Of a stretch of 64,000 bases of DNA, positions 8,818 through 18,544 are shown one piece after another. Source of the stretch: Polaromonas sp. (GTDB lineage: Bacteria > Pseudomonadota > Gammaproteobacteria > Burkholderiales > Burkholderiaceae_C); contig NZ_JACPOF010000018.1 of the NCBI RefSeq assembly GCF_016185115.1, positions 1 to 64,000 of the forward strand, written 5' to 3'. The notes below the pieces were generated by a model. The model saw only the letters and a list, made by a program, of their open reading frames with translations. It was not told the origin of the DNA and did not search any database. Positions within the stretch are counted from its first letter, which is position 1. Each line of letters starts with the position of its first letter. A program made the position numbers and the translations under genes.

Positions 8818-8878
8818 AAACTGACGTCAGTTCTTCAAACCGTTTCTTTCTTATTCACCTCAACCTCTGGAGCCCACC

Positions 8879-10210
8879 ATGCCGCAAGCCCTGACCGAAC
8901 AACTCAGCCGTGATCAGCAAATCTCAGCCCTTGAAAAAGACTGGGCGACCAACCCCCGCTGGAAGGGCGTCAAGCGTGGTTACAGCGCTGCCGACGTGGT
9001 TCGCCTGCGCGGTTCGCTGCCGATTGAGCACACGCTTGCAAAGCGTGGCGCTGAAAAGCTCTGGGACAAAATCAACGGTGGCGCCAAAAAAGGCTACGTG
9101 AACGCGTTTGGTGCGATTTCTGCTGGCCAGGCCATGCAGCAAGCCAAAGCGGGCCTTGAGGCTGTCTATCTGTCTGGCTGGCAAGTCGCTGCTGACGGCA
9201 ACACCTCTGAAACCATGTACCCCGACCAGTCGCTGTACGCCTACGACTCGGTGCCCACAATGGTTCGCCGCATCAACAACACCTTCAAGCGCGCTGATGA
9301 AATCCAGTGGGGCCGCGGCATCAACCCTGGCGACAAAGAGTTCATTGATTACTTCCTGCCTATCGTTGCCGATGCTGAAGCCGGCTTCGGCGGCGTGCTG
9401 AATGCCTTCGAACTGATGAAAAACATGATCCAGTCGGGCGCTGCAGGCGTTCATTTTGAAGACCAGCTGGCTGCCGTCAAGAAATGCGGCCACATGGGCG
9501 GCAAGGTGCTGGTTCCTACGCAGGAAGCCTGCGAGAAACTGATCTCCGCACGTTTTGCAGCCGACGTGATGGGCGTGTCCACCATCGTTCTGGCGCGTAC
9601 CGATGCAGAAGCCGCCAACCTGATCACCTCTGATCATGACGCAAATGACAAGCCCTTCCTGACCGGCGAGCGTACGCAGGAAGGTTTCTACCGCGTCAAA
9701 AACGGCCTGGAACAAGCCATCAGCCGCGGTGTCGCCTACGCCCCCTACGCTGACCTCGTCTGGTGCGAAACCGGCGTGCCTGACATCGGCTTTGCCCGCG
9801 AGTTCGCGCAAGCTGTGCATGCTGCCTGCCCAGGCAAGCTGCTGTCGTACAACTGCTCGCCGTCGTTCAACTGGAAGAAGAACCTCAACGACAAGCAGAT
9901 CGCGTCCTTCCAGGAAGACCTGTCTGCACTCGGCTACAAGTACCAGTTCATCACGCTGGCCGGTATCCACATCAACTGGTTCAACACCTTCCAGTTCGCA
10001 CATGCATACGCCAACGGCGAGGGCATGAAGCATTACGTCAACATGGTGCAGGAGCCTGAATTCGCAGCACGTGACAAGGGCTACACCTTCGTGTCACACC
10101 AGCAGGAAGTTGGCGCCGGTTACTTCGACGACGTGACCACGGTGATTCAGGGTGGCTCGTCCAGCGTCAAGGCGCTGACCGGCTCTACCGAAGAAGAGCA
10201 GTTCCACTGA
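8879..10210 (+). CDS. aceA: Isocitrate lyase
   Basis: Isocitrate lyase splits isocitrate into glyoxylate and succinate, the first step of the glyoxylate shunt. The catalytic signature [11 protein letters not shown] (residues about 201-211) carries the active-site Cys and His. Other family blocks are WGRGINPGD, the metal-binding stretch [18 protein letters not shown] and [11 protein letters not shown]. At 443 residues it is full length and of the short bacterial type. The start ATG 8879 follows CTGGAG. It has its own upstream operator-like palindromes and a strong terminator downstream, so it is a single-gene unit. No malate synthase gene is nearby. Confidence 0.97.
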   Translation: MPQALTEQLSRDQQISALEKDWATNPRWKGVKRGYSAADVVRLRGSLPIEHTLAKRGAEKLWDKINGGAKKGYVNAFGAISAGQAMQQAKAGLEAVYLSGWQVAADGNTSETMYPDQSLYAYDSVPTMVRRINNTFKRADEIQWGRGINPGDKEFIDYFLPIVADAEAGFGGVLNAFELMKNMIQSGAAGVHFEDQLAAVKKCGHMGGKVLVPTQEACEKLISARFAADVMGVSTIVLARTDAEAANLITSDHDANDKPFLTGERTQEGFYRVKNGLEQAISRGVAYAPYADLVWCETGVPDIGFAREFAQAVHAACPGKLLSYNCSPSFNWKKNLNDKQIASFQEDLSALGYKYQFITLAGIHINWFNTFQFAHAYANGEGMKHYVNMVQEPEFAARDKGYTFVSHQQEVGAGYFDDVTTVIQGGSSSVKALTGSTEEEQFH

Positions 10211-10256
10211 TCTCTGCCTGAAGCCAGGCAGGCCCCGCAAAGCGGGGTTTGACCAG

Positions 10257-10297
10257 AAAGCCCGGGCCCTCCCTGACAGGGTTGCCCGGGCTTTTTT
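10257..10297 (+). terminator. Rho-independent terminator after aceA
   Basis: The inverted repeat AAAGCCCGGGC...GCCCGGGCTTT is followed by a T run. It lies 46 bases beyond the aceA stop. Confidence 0.85.
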
Positions 10298-10369
10298 ACG
10301 GGTCGGTTTTCGCGTAGAGTGCAGCCTGCCCTGGTTAAAACCTGACAATTAATGGTGGAGGAGGCCGCG

Positions 10370-10549
10370 ATGTCTGAGCTGACGACGGGTTTCAAGCGTA
10401 TTTCCTGTCCCGATTGCAACGGTACCGGGGAGTTGCGCATTGAGAGTGAAAACATCAACGAAAACTTTGAAGTCGAGAATCAGACGGTCATCATGGAATG
10501 CCAGAACTGTCGCGGTTTGGGGTTCATGCCAACCGTCTCGTCCCAGTAG
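10370..10549 (+). CDS. Small zinc-ribbon (DnaJ-type CxxCxGxG) protein
   Basis: A 59-residue protein with two Cys pairs, CPDCNGTG near residue 13 and CQNCRGLG near residue 44, which together resemble one zinc-binding unit of the DnaJ central domain. The acidic stretch between them is not typical of DnaJ. I chose ATG 10370 because GGAGGAGG (10357-10364) is well placed for it; an in-frame ATG at 10352 precedes that site. It follows the aceA terminator and precedes the thrS leader. Function is unknown; zinc binding is inferred from the motif. Confidence 0.75.
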   Translation: MSELTTGFKRISCPDCNGTGELRIESENINENFEVENQTVIMECQNCRGLGFMPTVSSQ

Positions 10550-10589
10550 GCCCAAAAAATCCTCGCCGCCCTGGGCTGCCATCGTGTCG

Positions 10590-10595
10590 TAAAAT
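10590..10595 (+). promoter_or_regulatory. Candidate -10 box of the thrS operon leader
   Basis: TAAAAT lies about 50 bases before the leader-peptide start. No convincing -35 hexamer is seen at the right distance, so this is only a suggestion. Confidence 0.3.
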
Positions 10596-10643
10596 AAGCC
10601 CATGCAATCAATCAAACTTGAAACAGGAAGGATAGTCCGGGTT

Positions 10644-10697
10644 ATGACACCGCGAACTACGACCTCGCCTTCTTCCTGGAGTCATTCAGGGCGCTAG
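10644..10697 (+). CDS. Putative threonine-rich leader peptide controlling thrS
   Basis: This 17-codon frame reads MTPRTTTSPSSWSHSGR and ends with TAG. Four of its first seven residues are threonine, encoded by four different codons (ACA, ACT, ACG, ACC). An AGGAAGGA sequence lies about 12 bases upstream of the ATG; the same frame also stays open back to ATG 10602. A strong intrinsic terminator follows 62 bases later, directly before the gene for threonyl-tRNA synthetase. Ribosome stalling at the Thr codons when charged tRNA-Thr is scarce would give classical attenuation. The peptide is inferred from arrangement and codon content; conservation cannot be checked here. Confidence 0.55.
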   Translation: MTPRTTTSPSSWSHSGR

Positions 10698-10758
10698 CCC
10701 GCACCCCTGTTGACAGCTGTATACCAGCACCACCTCCCCAACTTCCCGGATATTGATC

Positions 10759-10785
10759 AAGCGCGGCATTTACCGCGCTTTTTTA
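10759..10785 (+). terminator. Intrinsic terminator/attenuator just upstream of thrS
   Basis: An 8-bp GC-rich stem (AAGCGCGG / CCGCGCTT) with a 6-base loop is followed by TTTT. It ends only about 27 bases before the thrS ATG, so it must be read through for thrS to be expressed from any leader promoter. GCGCT at 10691-10695, overlapping the leader-peptide stop, can pair with AGCGC at 10760-10764 in the 5' arm, and could act as an antiterminator when the ribosome stalls earlier. Confidence 0.7.
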
Positions 10786-10811
10786 TTGCCATTTTTAGAT
10801 AGAGATTTTTC

Positions 10812-12725
10812 ATGATTCACATCACGCTTCCAGACGGTTCAAAACGCGAATATTCCGGTCCTGTCACTGTGGCTGAGGTCGCAGCTTCCATAGGCCCTGG
10901 CCTGGCCAAAGTCACTGTCGCCGGCAAGGTCGACGGCAAGCTGGTGGATGCCAGCGACCGCATCGACCACGATGCAAAGCTGCAGATCATCACGCCCAAG
11001 GATGATGACGGCGTTGAGATCATCCGCCACTCGACGGCCCACCTGGTGGGGCATGCCGTCAAGCAGCTTTACCCCAGCGCCAAGATGGTGATCGGCCCGG
11101 TGATCGACGAAGGTTTTTATTACGACATCGCCTACGAGCGCCCGTTCACGCCCGAAGACATGGCCGCCATCGAATCGCGCATGCGCGAACTGATTGCGCA
11201 GGACTACGACGTTGTGAAAAAAATGACGCCGCGCGCCGAGGTGATTGAAGTCTTCAAATCCCGCGGCGAAGACTACAAACTGCGCCTGGTTGAGGACATG
11301 CCCGATGAGAAAGCCATGGGCCTGTATTACCACCAGGAATACGTCGACATGTGCCGCGGCCCCCACGTGCCAAATACACGTTTCCTCAAAGTATTCAAGC
11401 TCACGCGGGTCTCAGGTGCCTACTGGCGCGGTGATGCCAAAAACGAGCAGCTGCAGCGTATTTACGGCACGGCCTGGGCTGACAAAAAGGATCTTGAGGC
11501 CTATATCAAGCGGATTGAAGAAGCCGAAAAGCGCGACCACCGCAAGCTGGGCCGTGAGCTTGACCTGTTCCATGTCGATGACCACGCACCCGGGCTGGTG
11601 TTCTGGCACCCCAAGGGCTGGACCATCTGGCAGGGCGTTGAGCAGTACATGCGCAAGGTTTACCAGGACAACGGCTACCAGGAAGTCAAGGGTCCACAGA
11701 TCATCGACAAGACGCTGTGGGAAAAGACCGGCCATTGGGACAAGTACCGCGACAACATGTTCACGACCGAGAGTGAAAAGCGCGAGTACGCCCTCAAGCC
11801 CATGAACTGCCCGGGCCACATCCTGATCTTCAAGCAGGGCATCAAGAGCTACCGCGACCTGCCGCTACGCTACGGCGAGTTCGGCCAGTGCCACCGCAAC
11901 GAGCCTTCGGGCGGCCTGCACGGCATCATGCGCGTGCGCGGCTTCACGCAGGACGACGGTCACATCTTCTGTACCGAAGACCAGATTCTGAAAGAGTGCG
12001 TTGACTACACGACGCTGCTGCAGAAGGTGTATGCCGACTTTGGTTTTCAGAGTGACAGCATCATCTACAAGGTGGCAACGCGGCCGGATGCCCGTATCGG
12101 CTCCGATGAAAGCTGGGACAAGGCCGAGCACGCGCTGATGGAAAGCCTGCGCGCATCGGGCTGCGAATTCCAGATATCACCGGGCGAGGGCGCTTTTTAC
12201 GGCCCCAAAATTGAATACACGCTGAAAGACGCCATCGGCCGGCAATGGCAGTGCGGCACCATCCAGGTTGACTTCTCGATGCCCGAGCGCCTGGATGCGG
12301 AATATGTGGGTGAAGACGGCAACCGCCATCGCCCGGTCATGCTGCACCGCGCGATTGTGGGCAGCCTGGAGCGTTTTATCGGCATTCTGATCGAACAGCA
12401 CGCCGGCGCCATGCCCGCCTGGCTGGCCCCGGCGCAGGTTTCGGTGCTCAATATCACCGATTCCCAGTCAGATTACGCCCGGGAAGTTGTTAAAACACTG
12501 CAAAATCAAGGGCTTAGGGTCAATTTGGACCTGCGCAACGAGAAAATTACGTATAAAATACGGGAGCACTCGTTGCAAAAGCTTCCATACATCCTCGTCG
12601 TAGGCGACAAGGAGAAAGAAGCCAAAGCCGTCGCAGTGCGCGCCCGGGGTAACAAAGACCTTGGAGTGATGTCCCTCGAAGCCTTCTCTCAAATGATCGC
12701 TTCCGACATTGCACAAAAAGCCTGA
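10812..12725 (+). CDS. thrS: Threonyl-tRNA synthetase
   Basis: ThrRS charges tRNA-Thr with threonine. The 637-residue product shows the N-terminal TGS domain (residues 1-62), the editing/SAD domain with the [11 protein letters not shown] motif (near residue 75), the class II catalytic core and the C-terminal anticodon-binding domain. Zinc ligands are in [15 protein letters not shown] and the motif 3 region [13 protein letters not shown]. It is the first structural gene of a translation operon (thrS-infC-rpmI-rplT-pheST-ihfA) and lies directly behind a leader peptide and attenuator. The E. coli gene is controlled by ThrRS binding its own mRNA; the leader here suggests a different mechanism. 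Confidence 0.97.
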   Translation: MIHITLPDGSKREYSGPVTVAEVAASIGPGLAKVTVAGKVDGKLVDASDRIDHDAKLQIITPKDDDGVEIIRHSTAHLVGHAVKQLYPSAKMVIGPVIDEGFYYDIAYERPFTPEDMAAIESRMRELIAQDYDVVKKMTPRAEVIEVFKSRGEDYKLRLVEDMPDEKAMGLYYHQEYVDMCRGPHVPNTRFLKVFKLTRVSGAYWRGDAKNEQLQRIYGTAWADKKDLEAYIKRIEEAEKRDHRKLGRELDLFHVDDHAPGLVFWHPKGWTIWQGVEQYMRKVYQDNGYQEVKGPQIIDKTLWEKTGHWDKYRDNMFTTESEKREYALKPMNCPGHILIFKQGIKSYRDLPLRYGEFGQCHRNEPSGGLHGIMRVRGFTQDDGHIFCTEDQILKECVDYTTLLQKVYADFGFQSDSIIYKVATRPDARIGSDESWDKAEHALMESLRASGCEFQISPGEGAFYGPKIEYTLKDAIGRQWQCGTIQVDFSMPERLDAEYVGEDGNRHRPVMLHRAIVGSLERFIGILIEQHAGAMPAWLAPAQVSVLNITDSQSDYAREVVKTLQNQGLRVNLDLRNEKITYKIREHSLQKLPYILVVGDKEKEAKAVAVRARGNKDLGVMSLEAFSQMIASDIAQKA

Positions 12726-12820
12726 TTTTTGACTCGTTTGTTGATGATCTTGGCCTGTCGTCCTTACAGGGCGGGCGCAAGCCGCTATAGCTTTTATAGC
12801 AAAAGTTAAAGGATAGAACC

Positions 12821-13429
12821 ATCGCTACTGAATTTCGTGACCGCCGCCAGCGCGAAGAACGCAAGCATCGCTTGAACCGTGAAATCATGGCCCCCGAAGT
12901 CCGTTTGTCGGGGCCGGACAATGAACCCCTGGGTATTGTCAGCATCATGGAGGCCTTGCGCCTCGCCGGTGAAGCAGATGTCGATCTTGTTGAAATCTCC
13001 CCCACAGCGGTTCCACCCGTGTGCAGGTTGATGGATTACGGCAAGTTCAAGTACGCCGAGCAGAAAAAGGCAGCGGAAGCGAAGTCCAAGCAAAAAGTGA
13101 TCGAGATCAAGGAAATCAAATTCCGTCCCGGCACTGATGATGGCGACTACAACATCAAATTGCGCAATATCAAGCGCTTTTTGGAAGACGGCGACAAGTG
13201 CAAGATCACCTTGCGCTTTCGCGGTCGTGAGATTACGCACCAGGAACTGGGCCTGGCCCTGCTGGCGCGGATTCGTGATGAGCTGGCAGATTTGATCGTG
13301 GTGGAGCAGTTCCCCAAGCTCGAAGGCCGCCAGATGGTCATGATGATTGCACCGGGCCGCAAGAAGGCAGGCGGCGGAAACGCCAAGCCGGCAGCAGAAG
13401 CTGCACCGGCATCGACTGCTACGGCCTGA
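12821..13429 (+). CDS. infC: Translation initiation factor IF-3 with an AUC start codon
   Basis: IF-3 binds the 30S subunit, blocks premature 50S joining and checks start codons. The protein begins I(M)[18 protein letters not shown] at ATC 12821, which is preceded by AAAGGA at 12809-12814. No ATG, GTG or TTG occurs in frame before codon 18, and starting there would delete a conserved N-terminal helix. A non-canonical AUU/AUC start is the known basis of infC autoregulation, because IF-3 itself discriminates against it. The length is 202 residues, with a short Ala-rich C-terminal tail. It sits 95 bases after thrS. Confidence 0.92.
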   Translation: MATEFRDRRQREERKHRLNREIMAPEVRLSGPDNEPLGIVSIMEALRLAGEADVDLVEISPTAVPPVCRLMDYGKFKYAEQKKAAEAKSKQKVIEIKEIKFRPGTDDGDYNIKLRNIKRFLEDGDKCKITLRFRGREITHQELGLALLARIRDELADLIVVEQFPKLEGRQMVMMIAPGRKKAGGGNAKPAAEAAPASTATA

Positions 13430-13530
13430 GCCGTAGCGCATGAATAAGGGGCAGCTTTCGGGCGCTCCCGCAAAGGCGGTGAAAGCCGGTTTTGCGAAAG
13501 CAGGGGAGTCAAATCTTCTGCGCAGGCAGT

Positions 13531-13611
13531 GAGGTAAATCTCACCGCCAAAAGTGGCGAATTAAACACTCGCCACAACAAGTGGAGAGGTAAAACTCGCC
13601 ACAACAAGTGG
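13531..13611 (+). repeat. Three imperfect tandem repeats in the rpmI leader
   Basis: The unit ACTCGCCACAACAAGTGG occurs at 13567-13584 and 13594-13611. A diverged copy (CTCACCGCCAAAAGTGG) lies just before at about 13540-13556. Each pair is set in a shared context with GAGGTAAA before the unit, period about 27 bases. Within each unit CCAC...GTGG can form a small hairpin. The position, between infC and rpmI, is where ribosomal protein L20 controls the L35-L20 mRNA in E. coli, but the repeats do not match any leader I know. Confidence 0.6.
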
Positions 13612-13677
13612 CTCGGGGCCATCAAGTCTGCGTAGGTTCGCAGCGCCTCACGAGCACAAATGAAAAGGAGCATTTAC

Positions 13678-13881
13678 ATGCCCAAAATGAAGACCAAGAG
13701 CAGCGCGAAAAAGCGTTTTCGCGTTCGTCCAGGTGGCACCGTCAAGCGCGGTCAAGCCTTCAAACGTCACATCCTGACCAAGAAGACCACCAAAAACAAA
13801 CGCCAGTTGCGCGGTGCAGTGACTGTGCATGAGACCAATATGGGTCACATGTCGCAGATGCTTCCCGGCCAGGGCATTTAA
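13678..13881 (+). CDS. rpmI: 50S ribosomal protein L35
   Basis: A 67-residue, highly basic protein beginning [16 protein letters not shown], the L35 signature, and ending in [11 protein letters not shown]. The start ATG 13678 is preceded by AAGGAG at a good distance; an upstream in-frame ATG at 13660 overlaps that site and is unlikely. L35 is part of the large ribosomal subunit. It is followed after 25 bases by rplT, as usual. Confidence 0.96.
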   Translation: MPKMKTKSSAKKRFRVRPGGTVKRGQAFKRHILTKKTTKNKRQLRGAVTVHETNMGHMSQMLPGQGI

Positions 13882-13906
13882 TTAACGACGAACAAGGAGT
13901 AAACAC

Positions 13907-14266
13907 ATGCCTCGCGTCAAACGTGGTGTAACGGCTCGCGCCCGCCACAAAAAAGTTCTCACCCTTGCAAAAGGTTTCCGCGGTCGCCGCGGTAATGTCT
14001 TCCGGATCGCCAAAGAAGCGGTAATGAAGGCCGGGCAATATGCCTACCGTGACCGCCGTACCAAGAAACGCGTGTTCCGCCAGTTGTGGATCGCCCGTAT
14101 CAATGCTGCAAGCCGTTCATTCGGCATGACATACAGCCAGTTCGCCAACGGCCTGAAGAAAGCCGGCATCGAGATCGACCGCAAGGTTCTGTCCGATATG
14201 GCCATTCACGACAGCGCTGCATTTGGCGCCATCGTCGAGCAGGTCAAGGCCAAGCTGGCTGCCTGA
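13907..14266 (+). CDS. rplT: 50S ribosomal protein L20
   Basis: A 119-residue basic protein starting [18 protein letters not shown], the conserved L20 N-terminal extension that binds 23S rRNA early in 50S assembly. The C-terminal globular domain ([11 protein letters not shown]) is complete. AAGGAG precedes the start. In E. coli L20 represses translation of its own operon. A terminator-like hairpin follows before pheS. Confidence 0.97.
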   Translation: MPRVKRGVTARARHKKVLTLAKGFRGRRGNVFRIAKEAVMKAGQYAYRDRRTKKRVFRQLWIARINAASRSFGMTYSQFANGLKKAGIEIDRKVLSDMAIHDSAAFGAIVEQVKAKLAA

Positions 14267-14280
14267 TTTTCAAAGCAGCA

Positions 14281-14351
14281 GGCTATTGAATCAATAGCCG
14301 GTTGCGCTTGAAGACAAAGGGCTGGAGCTTGAAAAGGCTCTGGCCCTTTTT
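14281..14351 (+). terminator. Hairpin and intrinsic terminator between rplT and pheS
   Basis: First comes a short palindrome, GGCTATTGAATCAATAGCC (14281-14299). It is followed by a stem formed from AAAGGGCTGGAGC and GCTCTGGCCCTTTT (14316-14351) with a T tail. The terminator would separate, or attenuate, pheST transcription from the ribosomal-protein genes upstream. No Phe-rich leader peptide was found. Confidence 0.65.
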
Positions 14352-14434
14352 CATGGTCTTTTCAACAAGCCTCAGCCGCGCTGAGCATTGCTGAAAACGC
14401 CTGTGCCACATATATAAGTTGAAACCGGGAATGT

Positions 14435-15499
14435 ATGAATCAACCTGATGCCCTGGGCGAGCTGGTCAACAGCGCCAAAGCCAGTTTTGAACAAGCCGCC
14501 ACGCCGGCCGACCTTGAGAACGCCAAGGCGCTGTTCCTCGGCAAGTCCGGCCGCGTCACAGAGTTGATGAAGGGCATGGCTGCACTCAGCGTCGAAGAGA
14601 AAAAATCCCGCGGCGCCGCCATCAACCTCGCCAAGCAGGCGATTGAGGCGGCCCTCAATGCACGCCGCCAGGCGCTGGCCGATGCCGAGCTTGAAAAGCA
14701 GCTCAAGGCCGAAGCACTCGACGTCAGCCTGCCGGGCCGGCAACGCAGCCAGGGCGGCCTGCACCCTGTCTCACTCACGCTGGAGCGTATTGAAGCCATC
14801 TTCGGCTCCATGGGTTTCGATGTGGCCCAAGGCCCCGAGATCGAAACCGACTGGTTCAATTTCACCGCGCTCAACACGCCTGAGGACCATCCCGCACGCT
14901 CCATGCACGACACGTTTTATGTTGAGGGCGGCACAGAGGCGGCACCCAACCTGCTGCGCACGCACACCAGTCCGATGCAGATCCGTTATGCGGTCCAGCA
15001 CGTCAAAAAACACCGCGCGCTGATCGATGCCGGCGGCCGCATGCCCGAGATTCGTGTCATCGCCCCTGGCCGTACCTACCGCGTCGACAGCGACGCCACC
15101 CATTCGCCCATGTTCCATCAATGCGAAGGCCTGTGGATTGGCGAGAACGTCAGCTTCAAGGATTTGAAGTTTGTCTTCACCGATTTCTGCCGCACCTTCT
15201 TCGAAAGCGACGACCTCGTGTTGCGCTTCCGCCCCAGCTTTTTCCCGTTCACAGAGCCCAGCGCAGAGATCGACATCCAGTTCCAGTCGGGCCCGCTGTC
15301 TGGCCGCTGGCTTGAAGTGGCCGGCTCAGGCCAGGTGCACCCGAATGTGGTGCGCAACATGGGCCTGGACCCTGAAAAGTACATCGGCTTCGCCTTCGGC
15401 ATGGGCCCTGACCGCCTGACCATGCTGCGTTACGGCGTCAATGACCTGCGCCTGTTCTTCGATGGCGATATCCGCTTCCTGTCTCAGTTTCAGTCATAA
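14435..15499 (+). CDS. pheS: Phenylalanyl-tRNA synthetase alpha subunit
   Basis: The alpha subunit holds the catalytic site of the alpha2-beta2 PheRS. This 354-residue protein has an N-terminal coiled coil (residues about 5-90), the [11 protein letters not shown] linker, class II motif 2 ([18 protein letters not shown], residues about 210-227) and motif 3 ([14 protein letters not shown], near residue 327). It starts at ATG 14435, 84 bases after the terminator hairpin, so an internal promoter or antitermination is likely. pheT follows after 24 bases. Confidence 0.97.
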   Translation: MNQPDALGELVNSAKASFEQAATPADLENAKALFLGKSGRVTELMKGMAALSVEEKKSRGAAINLAKQAIEAALNARRQALADAELEKQLKAEALDVSLPGRQRSQGGLHPVSLTLERIEAIFGSMGFDVAQGPEIETDWFNFTALNTPEDHPARSMHDTFYVEGGTEAAPNLLRTHTSPMQIRYAVQHVKKHRALIDAGGRMPEIRVIAPGRTYRVDSDATHSPMFHQCEGLWIGENVSFKDLKFVFTDFCRTFFESDDLVLRFRPSFFPFTEPSAEIDIQFQSGPLSGRWLEVAGSGQVHPNVVRNMGLDPEKYIGFAFGMGPDRLTMLRYGVNDLRLFFDGDIRFLSQFQS

Positions 15500-15523
15500 A
15501 AATAAGAACAACAAGGTAAGAAC

Positions 15524-17950
15524 ATGCAATTCCCAGAATCCTGGTTGCGCGAATTCTGCAACCCGCCCCTGACGACCGAACAGCTCGCCGAAACTTTGAC
15601 CATGGCCGGGCTCGAGGTTGAAGAGCTCAAACCCGTCGCGCCACCGTTCACCAAAATCGTCATCGGCGAGATCAAGGAGTGCGTGCAGCACCCTGATGCT
15701 GATCGCCTGCGTATCTGCCAGGTCGATGCAGGGCAGGGCGCATTGCTCAATATCGTTTGCGGTGCGCCCAATGCCCGCGTCGGCATCAGGGTGCCTGTTG
15801 CCCTTGTCGGCGCAGAGCTTCCACCGGGTGAAGACGGCAAACCCTTCCTCATCAAGGTCGGCAAGCTGCGCGGTGTTGAGAGCCAGGGCATGTTGTGCTC
15901 CGCACGCGAGCTCAAGCTGTCTGAAGACCACGGCGGCCTGCTTGAACTGGCGGCAGACGCGCCGCTGGGCCAAAACATCCGTGAGCACCTCAAGCTCGAC
16001 GACACCCTGTTCACCCTCAAGCTCACGCCCAACCTTGCGCATTGCCTCAGTGTGTACGGCGTCGCACGCGAGTTGGCCGCGCTGACAGGCGCACCGCTCA
16101 AGGTGCCTGCCATTCCTGCCGTGCCCGTGAATGACGCGACCCGTTTGCCCGTCAAGATCAGCGCCCCAGACCTCTGCGGCCGCTTTTCAGGCCGTGTGGT
16201 GCGCAAGGTCAACACCAAGGCTGTCACGCCCGGCTGGATGGTCGACCGCCTGGCCCGTTGTGGCCAGCGCAGCGTCACCGCGCTGGTCGACATTTCAAAC
16301 TACGTGATGTTCGAGCTGGGCCGCCCTTCGCACATTTTTGACCTCGACAAGATTCATGGCGGCCTCGATGTCCGCTGGGGCAAGCCCGGTGAATCGCTCA
16401 AGCTGCTCAACGGCAATACCGTCACCGTCGATGAAAAAGTCGGTGTCATTGCAGACGACGCTCAGGTCGAGTCGCTCGCTGGCATCATGGGCGGCGACGC
16501 AACTGCCGTCTCTGACGACACGCAAAACGTCTACGTTGAAGCCGCCTTCTGGTGGCCCAAAGCGATTGCCGGCCGTTCACGCCGCTTCAATTTCTCAACC
16601 GATGCAGGCCATCGTTTCGAGCGTGGCGTAGACCCAGCGCAGACCGTCGAGCACATCGAACGCATCACGCAACTCATCATCGATATCTGCGGCACGCCCG
16701 ATACGGTGTGCGGCCCCATCGATGACCAGCAACCCAATGTGCCCAAGGCGCAGCCGGTCACCTTGCGTGTGGCACGTGCCGCCAAGGTCATTGGCATGCC
16801 GCTCACGCAGGCGCAGTGCCTTGATGCGCTCAAGCGCCTTGGCCTTGAAGTGGTGGAGGGGGAGGGCACCCTCACCGTCACGCCGCCAGCCTATCGTTTT
16901 GACATCCAGATTGAAGAAGACCTCATCGAAGAGGTCGTGCGCATGGTGGGTTACAACAACCTGCCTGAAACACCACCGCTCGCGCCCATCACGGCCAAGC
17001 TGCGTGCAGAGGCTGAACGCAGCCCGTTTGCCGTGCGCCGCGCGCTGGCGTCGCTGGGCTACCAGGAAACCATCAACTTCAGCTTTGTCGAAGAACGCTG
17101 GGAGCATGAGCTGGCCGGCAACCCCGACCCCATCAAGCTGCTCAACCCCATCGCCAGCCAGATGAGCGTCATGCGCTCTTCGCTGGTGGGTTCGCTGCTC
17201 CAGGTGCTCAAGTTCAACCTCGACCGCAAGGCGCCCCGCGTCAATGTGTTTGAGCTTGGCCGTGTCTTTTTGCGTGATGCGCAAAGCCAGAACACCGACA
17301 CCACCGTCGCCGGTTTTAACCAGCCCATGCGTGTCGCGGGCCTGGCTTACGGCCCGCGTGCTGCCCTGCATTGGGGCCAGCCAGACAAAAGCGTTGACTT
17401 CTTCGACATCAAGGGTGATGTTGAGGCTTTGCTTGCACCTCTCTCCGCCGTGTTTGCACCGGCTGAACACCCCGCCATGCACCCCGGCCGCTGCGCCAGT
17501 GTGTCGGTCAACGGCAAGGTGATCGGTTTTGTCGGTGAGTTGCACCCCAAGTGGCGGCAGGGTTACGAGTTGGCCCAGGCACCGCTGCTGTTTGAGCTTG
17601 ACCTTGACGCCGTGCTGCAGCGCCCCGTGCCGGTATTTGAGGTCGTCAGCAAGCTGCAGCCCGTTGAGCGCGACATTGCCGTCATCGTGGCCGAGGGCGT
17701 CACGCACGCGGCCCTGATGGCTGCCATCCGCGGTGCCGACACACGCGGCCTGCTCAAGGCCGCTACGCTGTTTGACGTGTACAGGCCACAGGCCGCCAAC
17801 ACCAGCATGCAGCAGGGCGAGAAAAGCCTGGCCGTGCGTTTGGTGCTTTCCAGCGACGCCGCTACACTGACCGAAGAAGACATCGAGGCGGCGGTACAAG
17901 CGGTACTGGCCAACCTGCAGGCCAAATTGCAGGCGCGACTCAGGGCCTGA
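15524..17950 (+). CDS. pheT: Phenylalanyl-tRNA synthetase beta subunit
   Basis: This is the 808-residue beta subunit. It shows the N-terminal [11 protein letters not shown] block, the EMAP/tRNA-binding domain ([13 protein letters not shown], residues about 46-58), the B3/B4 editing domain, the B5 domain, a catalytic-like core without full catalytic motifs, and a C-terminal ferredoxin-fold anticodon-binding domain ([13 protein letters not shown] onward). It has the usual length for the bacterial family. A good AAGGTAAGA site precedes ATG 15524. ihfA follows after 58 bases. Confidence 0.97.
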   Translation: MQFPESWLREFCNPPLTTEQLAETLTMAGLEVEELKPVAPPFTKIVIGEIKECVQHPDADRLRICQVDAGQGALLNIVCGAPNARVGIRVPVALVGAELPPGEDGKPFLIKVGKLRGVESQGMLCSARELKLSEDHGGLLELAADAPLGQNIREHLKLDDTLFTLKLTPNLAHCLSVYGVARELAALTGAPLKVPAIPAVPVNDATRLPVKISAPDLCGRFSGRVVRKVNTKAVTPGWMVDRLARCGQRSVTALVDISNYVMFELGRPSHIFDLDKIHGGLDVRWGKPGESLKLLNGNTVTVDEKVGVIADDAQVESLAGIMGGDATAVSDDTQNVYVEAAFWWPKAIAGRSRRFNFSTDAGHRFERGVDPAQTVEHIERITQLIIDICGTPDTVCGPIDDQQPNVPKAQPVTLRVARAAKVIGMPLTQAQCLDALKRLGLEVVEGEGTLTVTPPAYRFDIQIEEDLIEEVVRMVGYNNLPETPPLAPITAKLRAEAERSPFAVRRALASLGYQETINFSFVEERWEHELAGNPDPIKLLNPIASQMSVMRSSLVGSLLQVLKFNLDRKAPRVNVFELGRVFLRDAQSQNTDTTVAGFNQPMRVAGLAYGPRAALHWGQPDKSVDFFDIKGDVEALLAPLSAVFAPAEHPAMHPGRCASVSVNGKVIGFVGELHPKWRQGYELAQAPLLFELDLDAVLQRPVPVFEVVSKLQPVERDIAVIVAEGVTHAALMAAIRGADTRGLLKAATLFDVYRPQAANTSMQQGEKSLAVRLVLSSDAATLTEEDIEAAVQAVLANLQAKLQARLRA

Positions 17951-18008
17951 TGGGGCAACGCCCACATCAGTGATTCCAGACAAAAACAGCATCCGGAGGA
18001 GAGCTCAA

Positions 18009-18341
18009 GTGGAATTTTCAATTGAAAGCCTGGAAACGCCTGCGCTGACCAAGGCGCACCTGGCCGAATTGTTGTTTGAGCAAATTGGCCTCAACAAACG
18101 TGAGTCGAAGGACATGATCGACGCGTTTTTTGACCTGATTTCCGACAGCCTGGTCGATGGCAACGACGTCAAGATCTCCGGCTTCGGCAACTTCCAGATC
18201 CGCACCAAAGCCCCGCGCCCAGGCCGCAACCCCCGCACCGGCGAAGCCATCCCCATCGAAGCCCGCCGCGTGGTCACCTTCCACGCCAGCCACAAGCTCA
18301 AAGACCAGATCCAGGGCAACGGCGCAACGCCGACGGAATAG
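18009..18341 (+). CDS. ihfA: Integration host factor alpha subunit
   Basis: IHF-alpha pairs with IHF-beta to bend DNA sharply at specific sites. The 110-residue product shows the HU/IHF signature [21 protein letters not shown] with the intercalating-proline arm. I chose GTG 18009 because GGAGGAG (17995-18001) sits 7-8 bases before it and the protein then begins [16 protein letters not shown] like its relatives; an ATG at 17970 in the same frame is unlikely. Placement after pheT is conserved widely in proteobacteria. Confidence 0.95.
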   Translation: MEFSIESLETPALTKAHLAELLFEQIGLNKRESKDMIDAFFDLISDSLVDGNDVKISGFGNFQIRTKAPRPGRNPRTGEAIPIEARRVVTFHASHKLKDQIQGNGATPTE

Positions 18342-18544
18342 GTCGTCTTAAAAGACCCGCATGGTCGGTCAGCTGAAATTCAGGGTTTTCCAGCCCCAGC
18401 CGCCCGCTTTCTTGCCGGCGGTATCTGTCAGCAGATGTTAATTGTGTGACGGCGCAACACATTTCAAAAAAAATCTTCAACTCTTTGCGCTAAGTTTCGA
18501 CTTAGAGTAGATTTGGAGGTTTCCCCCTTAGCGCATTGATTTAA

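Noticed and set aside
8924..10033. 369-codon minus-strand frame opposite aceA
   Set aside because: It mirrors the codon pattern of aceA; no family character and no ribosome-binding site.
14350..14434. Phe leader peptide for pheST attenuation
   Set aside because: The only short frame after the terminator (MVFSTSLSRAEHC) has one Phe and lies beyond the terminator, so it cannot work as a classical attenuator.
16595..17992. 465-codon minus-strand frame opposite pheT
   Set aside because: Shadow of pheT in high-GC DNA; no motif.
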